A DNA stretch of 64,000 nt from Bacteriovoracaceae bacterium (GCA_947450475.1 CANFVK010000003.1:186001-250000), one strand, 5' to 3'; numbered from the stretch's first letter, positions 37,756-46,717 are shown. Made by a program: numbers and translations. Notes: generated by a model from the sequence alone, not told the origin.

Positions 37756-38771
37756 AAGGGCATCCCCTTCTCTTTTAACTTTAAATAACTAAATGCCATT
37801 TTTAGTACAGATAATTCCTTGATTACAAATTTTTTTAATTCTTCATAATTTTCTGCATAAATAAGAAAGTTTTTAGCTTGTCCAATAACTGAAATAAACT
37901 TCAATCTTTGGTGAAGATGAAACCCTTCTAGCATGTCCTTAACACCACCTGAAATAATAATTTGTTTTGTGTGTCCCAAGGGTACTTCGCTCTTGAGTAA
38001 GTTTAACATATCTATCATTTCTAGGGCAGTATGACCGACCTTAGACAATGATGTCATCGAAGTATTGTTTAATGCAGTATCTTTATTTCTCAATTGTTCA
38101 AGGACTGAAAAATTGGTTCCCCCAAAGGCTCCTAGCTCAATTGCAGTTATAGGTAAACCTAGTAAAGCTTTTAAACTAGCAGGCCCCATACCTTGACCTA
38201 CTTCTTTAACGATTATGTTTATTTTTAAAATTGAGCAAAGTTTTTCGATCGTTTCTAGTGGAGAGAAAAGTAAGCGATCGCCTTCTGACTGGAACCATTC
38301 TTGAAGTGGATTTACGTGAACAATAAGTCCATCCACTTGAAGACTCTCTAGTAAATCACTTATTTTGTTGGCATTATTTTTAAGTAATAGTTGTTCAATT
38401 TGAGCAATCCCTAAATTGGCATAAAATGGCAATTCATTTCCGAGAATTGGTCTCAAATTAAAATCTTTAAAGTACTTGTTGTCGTCCAATAAAGATCGGC
38501 ATGATCCAAGCCCCATACCTAATCCAAACTCAGCACACAGACGGGCTAAATTTTGATTGATATGTCTAGCTGGCCCCACACCTCCTGTCATGCTTGAAAC
38601 CCATAGAGGCGCTTTTAAATTTTTATCTAAAAAAGTCATTGAAAGATCGAAATTGTTTTGAGGATGAGCTGCAAGCATGGGCTCATAAAAAAAGCGAGAA
38701 TCCACTTCAGACTTAGCAGTTTGAGCCTTTTGAGCTAACTCAATATGGTCTAATTTTCTATCTTCTTGCAT
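37752..38771 (-). CDS. fni: Isopentenyl-diphosphate delta-isomerase, type 2 (FMN-dependent)
   Basis: Interconverts isopentenyl and dimethylallyl diphosphate. The 339-residue protein has the type 2 hallmarks RKLDHIELA at the N-terminus (R5, K6), APLWVSSMTGG (54-64), GLGSCRSLL, the HVNPLQEWFQSEGD block with the catalytic Gln, VKEVGQGMG, and ELGAFGGTNF for FMN phosphate. Length is typical. AAGGG precedes the ATG. It is the first of five overlapping or near-overlapping mevalonate pathway genes, 66 bases downstream of the RsmI-like gene. Confidence 0.95.
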   Translation of the reverse strand: MQEDRKLDHIELAQKAQTAKSEVDSRFFYEPMLAAHPQNNFDLSMTFLDKNLKAPLWVSSMTGGVGPARHINQNLARLCAEFGLGMGLGSCRSLLDDNKYFKDFNLRPILGNELPFYANLGIAQIEQLLLKNNANKISDLLESLQVDGLIVHVNPLQEWFQSEGDRLLFSPLETIEKLCSILKINIIVKEVGQGMGPASLKALLGLPITAIELGAFGGTNFSVLEQLRNKDTALNNTSMTSLSKVGHTALEMIDMLNLLKSEVPLGHTKQIIISGGVKDMLEGFHLHQRLKFISVIGQAKNFLIYAENYEELKKFVIKELSVLKMAFSYLKLKEKGMPL

Positions 38772-38837
38772 ATGGCCCTTTAGTTATCATAAATACTACG
38801 GCTCGTCATGTCTTTTTCAAACAATAAGCACTTAATT

Positions 38838-39548
38838 TTATTCAGAAAAAAGGAGAACAAATTCTCGTTTGAAATCTTTTATGACTTCAAGCATTTCGCT
38901 TGAGGTACCTAAAATCAATTCTTCGTTACTTTTACCAAGATCTAGGGCCAAGAAAAGTTTTTTCTTAAATCCGCTCTGTGAGGCTACCTCACTAATTTCT
39001 TCAAGCACTCTTTTAAGCCGATAGGGTGTATCCATCAAGATGCTGGTCTCTTTTGAAATTAGTAATTTTTTAATTACTGACTTTCTGTCAACTTGATCTA
39101 AGGGTAAAAAACCCTCGAACCAAAATTTTCTATGATTAAAACCAGAAAGTGCTAAGGCTAAAACAACTGAATTAAAAAAAGGAGTTGAAGTGACTTTAAT
39201 TTTATGTTGATGACATAATCGAACAAGTTCGATACCTGGGTCATAAAAAGCAGGCAATCCACCATCACTCATAAGATAAACAGTTTTACCTATTTTTATT
39301 TCGTCCAAAAGTAACTTTGAAGACTCTAGAGCGTTGTGTTCGTTGTATAAAAAAAAATGATCAACAATATGCCTTGGAAGTCCAAATTCTAACCAGCGCT
39401 TTCGACCAGGCTTTAAATCCTCTATCACAAATACAGAACTTTCAACAAAAGAAGTGGATGCTTCGTTTAAAATGGCGAAAGCAACTGGTTCTAGGACACC
39501 TGACTCAGACAAAGGTGTCGGTATGAGAATAAGTTTACCGTATGGCAT
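38838..39548 (-). CDS. RsmI-like SAM-dependent methyltransferase (tetrapyrrole methylase fold)
   Basis: The 236-residue protein resembles RsmI, which 2'-O-methylates C1402 of 16S rRNA: LILIPTPLS at the start, the SAM-binding YLMSDGGLPAFYDPGIELVRLC (RsmI usually has S-D-A-G-T-P-x-I-S-D-P-G), an SGFNHRKFWFEGFLP block and KETSILMDTPYRL. It lacks the C-terminal helical domain of full-length RsmI (about 285 residues), and its N-terminus differs. It matches the shorter RsmI-related methylases of uncertain target. I chose the ATG at 39548; a TTG five codons upstream is an alternative. Confidence 0.8.
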   Translation of the reverse strand: MPYGKLILIPTPLSESGVLEPVAFAILNEASTSFVESSVFVIEDLKPGRKRWLEFGLPRHIVDHFFLYNEHNALESSKLLLDEIKIGKTVYLMSDGGLPAFYDPGIELVRLCHQHKIKVTSTPFFNSVVLALALSGFNHRKFWFEGFLPLDQVDRKSVIKKLLISKETSILMDTPYRLKRVLEEISEVASQSGFKKKLFLALDLGKSNEELILGTSSEMLEVIKDFKREFVLLFSE

Positions 39549-39582
39549 TTGATTTAAATCCAAGTAAATAATTTACCAAATC

Positions 39583-39601
39583 ATGGCATAAAACATGCCA
39601 T
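39583..39601. repeat. 7-bp inverted repeat between two minus-strand genes
   Basis: ATGGCAT and ATGCCAT are separated by AAAAC, between the end of the ZrgA-like gene and the start of the RsmI-like gene. No clear T-run follows on the minus strand, so terminator function is doubtful. Confidence 0.4.
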
Positions 39602-39643
39602 AAGAATCTTTTGCAGGTAAAACTTATAGAGTGAATAAAAATG

Positions 39644-40195
39644 CTAAATAGTTAATTTAAATGGAGTCATAGATATTTTATAGGATTTCATCTGAGTACT
39701 ATTAACTTCGAGAATTATGCTTTTAATAAACTTAAAGTACTTAAATAAATTTAACTGCACTGAACTTGCTTCTGGGTTTTGCAAGCACTTTAGCGAAGCC
39801 CGAGCCTGAATATCACTATGCACTCCTGAATTTTTTTTGTTTAAATCTTTGATTAGTTTTTGTGATTCATTTGTCTCTTTTTCATCAACAACCTGTACAA
39901 ATGTTGCAGAAACAATTGAACAATATCGATTTTTATCTAACTCTATTAATTGAAAAATATCTTTAGTCCAAAGCTGCTTGGCATCTTTGAATACTTTTGA
40001 ATCCAGAGGAGATTTTGGTAAGTATTCAAATCCTAAAACAGAGACTGCTGGTGAGTCTAATTCAATAATAATATTTTTATTTTCTACTGAAATAGACAAC
40101 TTCACAATGCCGTGATCATGAGAACCTAAATTAGGATTAGTTGCATATAAATTTGAATAAAAAATTAAAGTAATGAGACCAGAAAATATCTTCAT
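39644..40195 (-). CDS. ZrgA/DUF2796 family exported protein
   Basis: The 183-residue protein has a signal peptide (1-18), then SHDHGIVKLSISVENKNIIIELDSPAVSVLGFEYLPKSP, which matches the DUF2796 pattern (G-x-H-x-H-G, l-x-i-x-l-x-S-P-a, G-F-E-x-x-P). In Vibrio, ZrgA is a zinc-regulated periplasmic protein that helps zinc uptake and has a His-rich middle. Here the middle is Lys/Asp-rich and not His-rich. Two cysteines (YCSIV and LKCLQN) may pair. TAGGAG lies before the ATG. The two sides of the upstream gap are divergent (methylase gene at 40293). Confidence 0.82.
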   Translation of the reverse strand: MKIFSGLITLIFYSNLYATNPNLGSHDHGIVKLSISVENKNIIIELDSPAVSVLGFEYLPKSPLDSKVFKDAKQLWTKDIFQLIELDKNRYCSIVSATFVQVVDEKETNESQKLIKDLNKKNSGVHSDIQARASLKCLQNPEASSVQLNLFKYFKFIKSIILEVNSTQMKSYKISMTPFKLTI

Positions 40196-40292
40196 TTTTT
40201 TCTCCTATTTGGTCCAGCAAAATAAATCATAAGAAAGTGATATATTCAACATTTTAAATGACAAGTTGATAAATTAAACTGATAAATAATAG

Positions 40293-41444
40293 ATGCAAGA
40301 AAAATTACTATTTAAATTCTTTATCGTATTACCTTTAAACTTGGAATCTTTGGGATTAGCCGAGCTTAAAGAAAAACATGCGTTTTTTTTATCAGATGAA
40401 CCCTGCCAAATTTTAAGCTTGGTTAACGGCGGAATTGAAATAGAATGCTCTTTGAGAATGGGATTTTCCTTAAATTATATTCTTCGAACTCCAACCAGAA
40501 TTTTGCTCAGAATTACAGAATTTAAATGTCGTGATTTTCCTAAACTTTTTAATAAAATATCAAAACTTAATTGGTCTCAATGGATGATTGGACAAAATCC
40601 AGAAGTATTGGCTTCTTCAAAAAATTCAAGAATGTTTGATTCTCGAAAAATTGAAAAGGCAATTCAAGATGGAATACTATCATCTTATCGGCACCGACCA
40701 ATAAAAAAAAAATACTTAGATAAACTCATCGACTCAAATAAAGATCTATTACCCAAAATTTATTTTAGGGTAGTAGATGACAATTGCACTTTAAGTATCG
40801 ATACAACTGGCGAGAGACTACATCTTAGAGGAGAAAAAAAACTTAATGCACTTGCGCCAATCAGAGAGAATTTAGCAGCATTATTACTTATTGAATTAAA
40901 TCAGTACATCATCGATTTCCCATATACTTTAATAGATCCGATGTGTGGTTCTGGTACTTTTCTATATGAATCTTTAAGCACATACTCTATTTCAATGAAC
41001 CGAGATTTTTCTTTTAATTACTTGCCTATATTTATGGAAGACAAAATATTATTGCCTAAGCTTCAAAGCTCAAAGAACTTGAGAGTACAAACCCACATTG
41101 GTTTTGACATTAATGCTGACGTCGTAAAACTAGCAAAACAAAACATTGGAAATTTAGAAATTTTTATTGAAGATCTCTTTTTTTCAAAAAAACAACAACG
41201 AGAAAATTCAATCGTTATAGTTAACCCACCCTACGGTATAAGAATTGGTTCAAATATAAACAGTGATTATTATATTAAGATTATCACCGCCATTAGAAAT
41301 AAATTTTCTCCAAAGTTATTGGCCATTATTATTCCTATTGAATTTTCTTTTAATCCTTCTGAAAAAGAATTTTCAATTTTGTCTAAAAAATTTTTTCAGA
41401 ACGGAGGAATTGATGTTTGCTTTTATGTCGTAGAACTTAAATAA
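40293..41444 (+). CDS. THUMP-domain RNA N2-guanine methyltransferase, RlmL/UPF0020 family
   Basis: The 383-residue protein has an N-terminal THUMP-type region (LRMGFSLNYILRTPTRILLRI, FNKISKLNWSQWM) that binds RNA and a C-terminal class I methylase with the SAM-binding IDPMCGSGTFLYES and the catalytic NPPYGIRIG (about 309-317). This is the layout of the RlmL N-terminal half (23S rRNA m2G2445) and of related Trm14/YpsC enzymes; it lacks the RlmK half. The target base cannot be fixed from sequence. No Shine-Dalgarno site is visible before the ATG. It converges on a U32-like gene with a 22-base overlap. Confidence 0.87.
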   Translation: MQEKLLFKFFIVLPLNLESLGLAELKEKHAFFLSDEPCQILSLVNGGIEIECSLRMGFSLNYILRTPTRILLRITEFKCRDFPKLFNKISKLNWSQWMIGQNPEVLASSKNSRMFDSRKIEKAIQDGILSSYRHRPIKKKYLDKLIDSNKDLLPKIYFRVVDDNCTLSIDTTGERLHLRGEKKLNALAPIRENLAALLLIELNQYIIDFPYTLIDPMCGSGTFLYESLSTYSISMNRDFSFNYLPIFMEDKILLPKLQSSKNLRVQTHIGFDINADVVKLAKQNIGNLEIFIEDLFFSKKQQRENSIVIVNPPYGIRIGSNINSDYYIKIITAIRNKFSPKLLAIIIPIEFSFNPSEKEFSILSKKFFQNGGIDVCFYVVELK

Positions 41445-42604
41445 ACTTGGGTTTTCACAGTCACTCCTCTAAAAAAAGGAATCAAAATAATTTCATTTTT
41501 TGTAAAACTATTAACTTCTTCATGTTGTGAATTTCGTATCCACTTTAGTTCAATCTCTTTAATTTTTCCTTCAGGTGTTACGAGCTTAAGCTTTTTTATA
41601 TTTTCTTTTATTTCTCCATCTCTTTTTACTAATAAAGCAATTTGATTATTGCGTTCAACATCGACAACTTCACCAAGGTAATACTCATCATTACGTTGAA
41701 TTCTTTTATTTTTTAACTTTGTAAAAAGAATGTCTGTTTTGTTGACATTATAAAACCCTTTTATCATTGGGCGAATGTGGTCATTTTTTATTTTTAATTC
41801 TTTTTCTGATATATCTTTTTTAAAAAAACGTATTAAATCTTTTACATGATTTTCAAATAAAGAGTCAAAACGCAAATCAAGCCGAACATTAGTTATATTC
41901 GCTTCACTCAACTCATTTAAATGATCCAGGAGGTAAAGATCTTTCACGTTGAACATGAATGTACCATGCTGGTTTTCTATTAATGGAAAGCCATTATGAG
42001 GACTTTCCTCACTTGAGCCATACGCTTCCAAGAAGGCTGCTTCAGAATTTTTTTTATCTAAGGGTGAAAGCAAAAGTCGAGGTGTGTAGAATAACAATAT
42101 TCTCCCTAAAACTTGAATTTCGATTGGAACATCTAAAGAGCTTGCGTATTGCCTCAAATGATCTTTCGATAATTCATTAGATAAAATTAATTTGTCACAC
42201 TGTTCACCTAAATAGTTTCTCCAACTTTTCAAGCCGACAAGATTATGATTTCCATTTTCTAAAATTAGTTGAACTTTAAGCCATGGATATGTTCGCTTAA
42301 TATATTCAATGGCACCAGGGTCCTGGAGACGAATCGCCTTAAAGTCATGCAAAGGAATTTTTTCTAAAACTGCAATTGATTTTTTAAATCTTGATTCAAG
42401 ATTTAAAATGTCCCAATCTAGAACAACAGGTATCTTTTTTTTATTTGCGATATTTATGAGAATTAACAAATCTTCAAATGACGTTTTGGTATATCTTGAA
42501 AGTTCTATGCAACCCAAAACAACTTCACATTCAAATTGATTGTCGAACTCATTTAAAAATAAATCAAATTCTTTAGTTGTTTCTATATAAATAATAAGTT
42601 TCAT
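41423..42604 (-). CDS. U32-peptidase-like companion protein without the cysteine cluster
   Basis: The 393-residue protein follows the TrhP-like gene with an ATGA overlap. Its N-terminal two thirds look like a degenerate U32 TIM-barrel-type domain (VQLILENGNHNLVGLKSWR, EIQVLGRILLFYTPRLLLSP), but the region corresponding to the four Fe-S cysteines has none, so it probably has no cluster. The last about 90 residues form a strand-rich domain (YLGEVVDVERNNQIALLV) like the C-terminal beta domain of U32 proteins. It may form a heteromer with its neighbour, as paired U32 proteins (for example UbiU-UbiV) do; that pairing is inference. Confidence 0.7.
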   Translation of the reverse strand: MKLIIYIETTKEFDLFLNEFDNQFECEVVLGCIELSRYTKTSFEDLLILINIANKKKIPVVLDWDILNLESRFKKSIAVLEKIPLHDFKAIRLQDPGAIEYIKRTYPWLKVQLILENGNHNLVGLKSWRNYLGEQCDKLILSNELSKDHLRQYASSLDVPIEIQVLGRILLFYTPRLLLSPLDKKNSEAAFLEAYGSSEESPHNGFPLIENQHGTFMFNVKDLYLLDHLNELSEANITNVRLDLRFDSLFENHVKDLIRFFKKDISEKELKIKNDHIRPMIKGFYNVNKTDILFTKLKNKRIQRNDEYYLGEVVDVERNNQIALLVKRDGEIKENIKKLKLVTPEGKIKEIELKWIRNSQHEEVNSFTKNEIILIPFFRGVTVKTQVYLSSTT

Positions 42605-43821
42605 ACAAAGCCAGCTACGTCATTTTTAATGCACTTTCTAATTAAATTAAATCTTTCTACCCCTTCGGCATATGGAATTTTCACAACACTTCCCGGCTTA
42701 GACTTTATAATATCTATTCCGGAAATAGTTTTAAGAAATTTCAAACTTAGGGTTGAAATTTTACCATTAAAGGGCATTATCTCTAAATTATCATTTAGGA
42801 GAAAGGCACTTTTAACATCAACTAATAAATATTGATTTTTCCTAGATTCTAGTACTATGCCAGCTATCGTGTATTCATTATCGTCATGCTCGCGCTGATT
42901 ATATATTGAATTTTCATCTGCATATTCAACTAAACTTCCAGTAGTGTAATCACGGTGACTAATTTTGCGAAGTTCATCTTCCCACATGAGCATATCACTT
43001 GATAAAAAATGACCATGGCTTTTATAGAAATTTAATGCATCTGAATATACCTTAGAAATAGTTCCAGCATAGTGATGGCTTTTATTTCTACCTTCAACTT
43101 TTAAAGAATCAATTCCTGCATCAATGAATTCAGGCAATAATCTTATCCCCTCCAAATCCTTTGAACTCATGAAATATGATTTCAAGCTTTCTTTTTCAGT
43201 ATTTTTAAAATCAATTGAATATTCAAATCTACAGGAATGAGCACATCCTCCACGGTTTGAATCTCTCCCCTGAGTATAATTAGATATGACACAATTGCCA
43301 GAATATGACATACACATAGAACCATGAACAAACATTTCAATTTCAAGTCCCGATGCCTTTTTTATTTTTCCGGCCTCAGCAATAGTTACTTCTCTGCCTA
43401 AAACTATTCTTTGAACACCCATTGACTTCCAGAGCATTGCTGCTTCTATATTCAGACAGCTCGCTTGAGTGGACAAATGGATGACTAAATCGCAGTGATT
43501 TTTGATAGTCGCGATGACGCCTAAGTCAGAAACAATGAGTGCATCAACCATTAAAGCTTCAAGAAATTTTAAAAATTCTGGAAGCTCTTCCAGATCTTTA
43601 TCGTGCAGAAAACTATTAATGACAACGTATACTTTCGCTCCCCTATCGTGAGCAAACGCTACTCCTTCGACCAATTCTTCTAAAGTAAAATTATCCGAGG
43701 CTTGACGTAGGCCAAATTTTTGACCACCTAGATAAACGGCATTCGCACCATATAGGACCGCAATTTTTAGTTTCTCTAAACTCCCAGCAGGAGATAATAG
43801 TTCCGGTGTCCAGTGATTCAC
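42601..43821 (-). CDS. trhP: U32 family protein, TrhP (YegQ)-like tRNA hydroxylation protein
   Basis: The 406-residue protein begins LLSPAGSLEKLKIAVLYGANAVYLGG, the U32 signature, and has VHGSMCMSYSGNC followed by RGGCAHSCRFEY, giving the four cluster cysteines C170, C177, C193 and C197. This pattern (SYSGNCxxSNYxxGRDxNRGGCxxxC) matches TrhP/YegQ, which makes 5-hydroxyuridine at tRNA position 34 using prephenate-derived chemistry. RlhA and UbiU are the alternatives; TrhP fits best. It starts at a GTG with AAAGGG upstream and is coupled to the companion U32-like gene. Confidence 0.85.
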   Translation of the reverse strand: MNHWTPELLSPAGSLEKLKIAVLYGANAVYLGGQKFGLRQASDNFTLEELVEGVAFAHDRGAKVYVVINSFLHDKDLEELPEFLKFLEALMVDALIVSDLGVIATIKNHCDLVIHLSTQASCLNIEAAMLWKSMGVQRIVLGREVTIAEAGKIKKASGLEIEMFVHGSMCMSYSGNCVISNYTQGRDSNRGGCAHSCRFEYSIDFKNTEKESLKSYFMSSKDLEGIRLLPEFIDAGIDSLKVEGRNKSHHYAGTISKVYSDALNFYKSHGHFLSSDMLMWEDELRKISHRDYTTGSLVEYADENSIYNQREHDDNEYTIAGIVLESRKNQYLLVDVKSAFLLNDNLEIMPFNGKISTLSLKFLKTISGIDIIKSKPGSVVKIPYAEGVERFNLIRKCIKNDVAGFV

Positions 43822-43877
43822 AAATACAACCCTTTTTTCCTTTTTAAATTAGTCTTTTAGATACCAAATTTTTTGAA

Positions 43878-43883
43878 TACAAT
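43878..43883 (+). promoter_or_regulatory. Candidate -10 box placed seven bases before an ATG (possible leaderless start)
   Basis: TACAAT ends six bases before the ATG at 43890, so a transcript started at the usual distance would begin at or next to the start codon. The gene has no Shine-Dalgarno sequence. The -35 region (TTTTAG) is weak. Confidence 0.3.
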
Positions 43884-43889
43884 CAAAGA

Positions 43890-45029
43890 ATGATCAAAAA
43901 GATTTTACTATCTTTAACTATTTTAGGCTTATCGGCCGGAGTTTACCTCTATTTTGAATTTAATTCCAAAAAAACACTCATTACACCATACACCTACTCT
44001 TTTGGCCCAAATGCCCTTGAGGAATTAAAACTAGAAATTCCCAAAGCTGAGGAAGCAAAAATTTTGATAGTTGGTGATCGCATGGGCCAAGCTTTAGATA
44101 ATTATGTACCCAAAATAAATGAAAATTTGTCTAAAATTTTCAAAGTACCACCAAAATTTTATAATTGGTCCAAAACAAATGAAGGTTTATACCGAACACT
44201 TTTTAAGCTTAAATCATTAAAAAAAATACCTCCTCTTGTAATTTATCATGGTGCCAGTACAGAATTGAGCGAGAAGACATTTGCGATTGACGATAAGGAT
44301 GCCATTATTGAAAACTTTAGGACTTATGATAATGAAAAACTCATTTCAATGATTATTACTTTTCCCTGGCTTTCAAAAATTCTTTATCAAAAAATGAATT
44401 ACTATGTGCTAGAAAAATTAACGGAATATAACAGCAAATTGCCAGGACACGAAAAATTAGTTGAATCTGAATTGTCTTTTAAACTTTACACGTATCAATT
44501 AAGAGAGCTCATCGCGTTCATTAAAGACAAAAAAAGTAATCTTATTCTCATGACAACACCTCTGAACCTAGAGATTCGCCCAAAAGAAGTGTGCTCTCAC
44601 TCAACATCCAACGACATAATCGAACTTCAGCAAGAAATTGATGACTTAAATCAGCAAGGAAAATACAAAGAATCTTATCCTAAGGCATTTGCACTCAGCA
44701 ATGAAACTTTTGGCAATGCTCTTTCGTTTTTTCAACTTGGACAATCTGCGCTGGGACTAGGAAAAACCAAAATGGCTCGAGAAGCATTTCAAAAATCTAC
44801 CGTTTTTGACTGTTCTCACTGGAGAGGCAATGCAGTATATAACGCTATAATAAAAAAAGAAGGCGGCAAACAGTTTGTTCATATTATCGATTTCGATCAA
44901 TTCATGTCAGCATCACTTTCAAAAGAAGGGCTTTTTAATGATGAAATTTTTCCCCAAACACTGTTTTACTATTCTGTTATTCAAGAATTAGAGGAAACTA
45001 TTAAGAAAATTTTAAGTATAAAAAATTAA
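43890..45029 (+). CDS. Exported or membrane-anchored SGNH-like protein with TPR-like segment
   Basis: The 379-residue protein has an N-terminal hydrophobic helix (about 4-22), then AKILIVGDRMGQALDN, which resembles block I of SGNH/GDSL hydrolases with Arg in place of the nucleophile Ser (GDRMG at 62-66; usual GDSM or GDSL). Later segments VIYHGASTEL and NDEIFPQTLFYYSV fit blocks III and V in position only. Residues about 250-300 contain a TPR-like helix pair (FFQLGQSALGLGKTKMAREAFQKS). If the fold call is right, the enzyme would be inactive or altered. Followed after 16 bases by a cyclic-nucleotide-binding protein gene. Confidence 0.6.
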   Translation: MIKKILLSLTILGLSAGVYLYFEFNSKKTLITPYTYSFGPNALEELKLEIPKAEEAKILIVGDRMGQALDNYVPKINENLSKIFKVPPKFYNWSKTNEGLYRTLFKLKSLKKIPPLVIYHGASTELSEKTFAIDDKDAIIENFRTYDNEKLISMIITFPWLSKILYQKMNYYVLEKLTEYNSKLPGHEKLVESELSFKLYTYQLRELIAFIKDKKSNLILMTTPLNLEIRPKEVCSHSTSNDIIELQQEIDDLNQQGKYKESYPKAFALSNETFGNALSFFQLGQSALGLGKTKMAREAFQKSTVFDCSHWRGNAVYNAIIKKEGGKQFVHIIDFDQFMSASLSKEGLFNDEIFPQTLFYYSVIQELEETIKKILSIKN

Positions 45030-45045
45030 AGTAAGGAGAATTAAA

Positions 45046-45504
45046 ATGACGAGTGGCTTAGATGAAACAGAAGTTCTTTCATTGAAAAAAGACGAATTTT
45101 TATTCTTGGCGGGAGATATTGAAAATGATCTTTATATCGTCAAGAAAGGTCAGGTCATGGTTTTTGTACAAAATGCTTCTCAAATAACCCCAATCGCTTT
45201 TCTTGGAGAAGGAGAATATATCGGTGAGCTTTCTTTCTTCGAAAGAAAAAATAGAAGTGCCAGCATCATCTGCACAGAAAACTCTGAATTTATAAAAATT
45301 CGAGTTGAAATCTTAAACAAGCACATTCCCCCATGGCTTAGAACATTAGGAGAACAATTAGCTAGGAAAGTTAGAGCTGCCGATGAAATTATCAGATCCA
45401 GAGGTATACGTAAAAAAAATGTTGATTCAGTTAAACCACTCTCTATATCTGAGCAAACTCGAATTCATAAATTAATTGAGAATCGTCCAGCTAAAAAGAA
45501 ATAA
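45046..45504 (+). CDS. Cyclic-nucleotide-binding-domain protein without an output domain
   Basis: The 152-residue protein is a single CRP-type beta-roll: FLFLAGDIENDLYIVKKGQVMVF, the phosphate-binding cassette FLGEGEYIGELSFFERKNRSAS, then a C-helix. The cassette keeps the G-E and R-S-A pattern that binds cAMP or cGMP. No helix-turn-helix or kinase domain follows; the tail (IIRSRGIRKKNV to NRPAKKK) is basic and probably disordered. It is likely a small cyclic-nucleotide sensor acting through a partner. GTAAGGAGA precedes the ATG. It shares an operon with the SGNH-like gene. Confidence 0.85.
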   Translation: MTSGLDETEVLSLKKDEFLFLAGDIENDLYIVKKGQVMVFVQNASQITPIAFLGEGEYIGELSFFERKNRSASIICTENSEFIKIRVEILNKHIPPWLRTLGEQLARKVRAADEIIRSRGIRKKNVDSVKPLSISEQTRIHKLIENRPAKKK

Positions 45505-45508
45505 ATAT

Positions 45509-45532
45509 TGTGGCATTTTTATAAATGCCACA
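45509..45532. terminator. Bidirectional terminator between the cNMP-binding gene and mdh
   Basis: A perfect 10-bp stem (TGTGGCATTT at 45509-45518, AAATGCCACA at 45523-45532) with a four-base loop lies between the two convergent stop codons. A/T-rich runs lie on both sides. Confidence 0.85.
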
Positions 45533-45536
45533 TCTG

Positions 45537-46529
45537 TTAAATTAGACCAAGCTCTTTTACTGAATCCCTTTCTGATTTTAATTCCGCTAGGGTTAAATTA
45601 AATTTTTCTGTGCCAAAATCATTTTGTTTTATTCCCTCAACGACTATCAATCTTCCATTTACAGTCTTACATGGGAAAGAAAATATAAGACCATTATCAA
45701 CACCATATTCACCATTGCTTGCTTTACACATCGAATATGTATCGGAAGATTTCGTATCATGAGTTAAATTATAAATCCCATCTACAACTGCGTTGGCAGC
45801 AGAAGCAGCAGATGATAGACCTCGCGCTTTAATTACTGCAGCTCCACGTTTTTGAACAGTTTCTATGAAAGTTGTTTTTAGCCATTCATTGTCTGCGATT
45901 ACTTCATGAGCAAACTTCCCGCCAATTTTTGCATTATAAAAATCAGGATATTGTGTTGCCGAATGATTTCCCCAAATAGTCATATTAGATATTGCAGTAA
46001 CATCGACACCCGCTTTTTGAGCAAGTTGCGTTTTTGCCCTATTTTCATCTAAAGTTGTCATTGCAAAAAATCTATCAGCTGGTACCCCTTTAGCTGCATT
46101 CATACAGATAAGTGCATTGGTATTGCATGGATTTCCAACAACAAAAACTCTAACATCTTGTGAAGCGTTAGCAGCTATCGCTTGACCTTGTGTTGTAAAA
46201 ATACCTCCATTAATTTTTAATAAATCAGCGCGCTCCATACCGTCCTTTCTCGGAACGGAACCTACCAAAATCGCCCAATTTACGTCTTTAAAGCCAATTG
46301 AATAATCACTTGTGCAGGTTGTTTTTTTAAGTAATGGAAACGCGCAGTCTTCTAATTCCATTGCTACGCCTTTAAGGGCCCCCAAGGCTTGTTCAAGTTC
46401 AATAAGCTGTAGTTCAACTTCTGTTTCAGGTCCAAACATTTGCCCTGAAGCGATTCTAAAAAGTAATGCATATCCAATTTGTCCAGCAGCACCGGTAACA
46501 GCAACTTTCACGCGATTTTTAGCAATCAT
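45537..46529 (-). CDS. mdh: Malate dehydrogenase (cytosolic/actinobacterial-type)
   Basis: Interconverts malate and oxaloacetate with NAD in the TCA cycle. The 330-residue protein shows the NAD motif [36 protein letters not shown] with the substrate-gripping Arg residues, [10 protein letters not shown], the catalytic [11 protein letters not shown] with the active-site His, and [14 protein letters not shown]. This is the cytoplasmic-type MDH rather than the LDH-like form. GGGAGA precedes the ATG. Confidence 0.97.
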   Translation of the reverse strand: MIAKNRVKVAVTGAAGQIGYALLFRIASGQMFGPETEVELQLIELEQALGALKGVAMELEDCAFPLLKKTTCTSDYSIGFKDVNWAILVGSVPRKDGMERADLLKINGGIFTTQGQAIAANASQDVRVFVVGNPCNTNALICMNAAKGVPADRFFAMTTLDENRAKTQLAQKAGVDVTAISNMTIWGNHSATQYPDFYNAKIGGKFAHEVIADNEWLKTTFIETVQKRGAAVIKARGLSSAASAANAVVDGIYNLTHDTKSSDTYSMCKASNGEYGVDNGLIFSFPCKTVNGRLIVVEGIKQNDFGTEKFNLTLAELKSERDSVKELGLI

Positions 46530-46567
46530 ATATTTCTCCCTTAACAGTCAATTAAATTCTAAAAACG

Positions 46568-46596
46568 ATCTTAGCTAAAAGAATATCCTTGGTAAA
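46568..46596 (-). promoter_or_regulatory. Candidate sigma-70-type promoter for mdh
   Basis: On the minus strand TTTACC and TAAGAT are spaced by 17 bases, 39 bases upstream of the mdh ATG. Each hexamer matches consensus at four of six positions. Confidence 0.3.
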
Positions 46597-46650
46597 CAAG
46601 GCAAAACATAGATTTTACAAAAATTTTTAGATCAATTTACGTCCTGTGAA

Positions 46651-46679
46651 TTGACTTCAAATACTTTTAATCAATAATG
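46651..46679 (+). promoter_or_regulatory. Candidate sigma-70-type promoter for the Gln/Gly/His-rich protein gene
   Basis: TTGACT is followed at 16-18 bases by AATAATGG (best -10 reading AATAAT, 46673-46678). It lies about 40 bases before the ATG at 46718. Confidence 0.5.
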
Positions 46680-46717
46680 GGAATGTAGCTTCTGTAAGAA
46701 TAAATTTAGGATAAACT

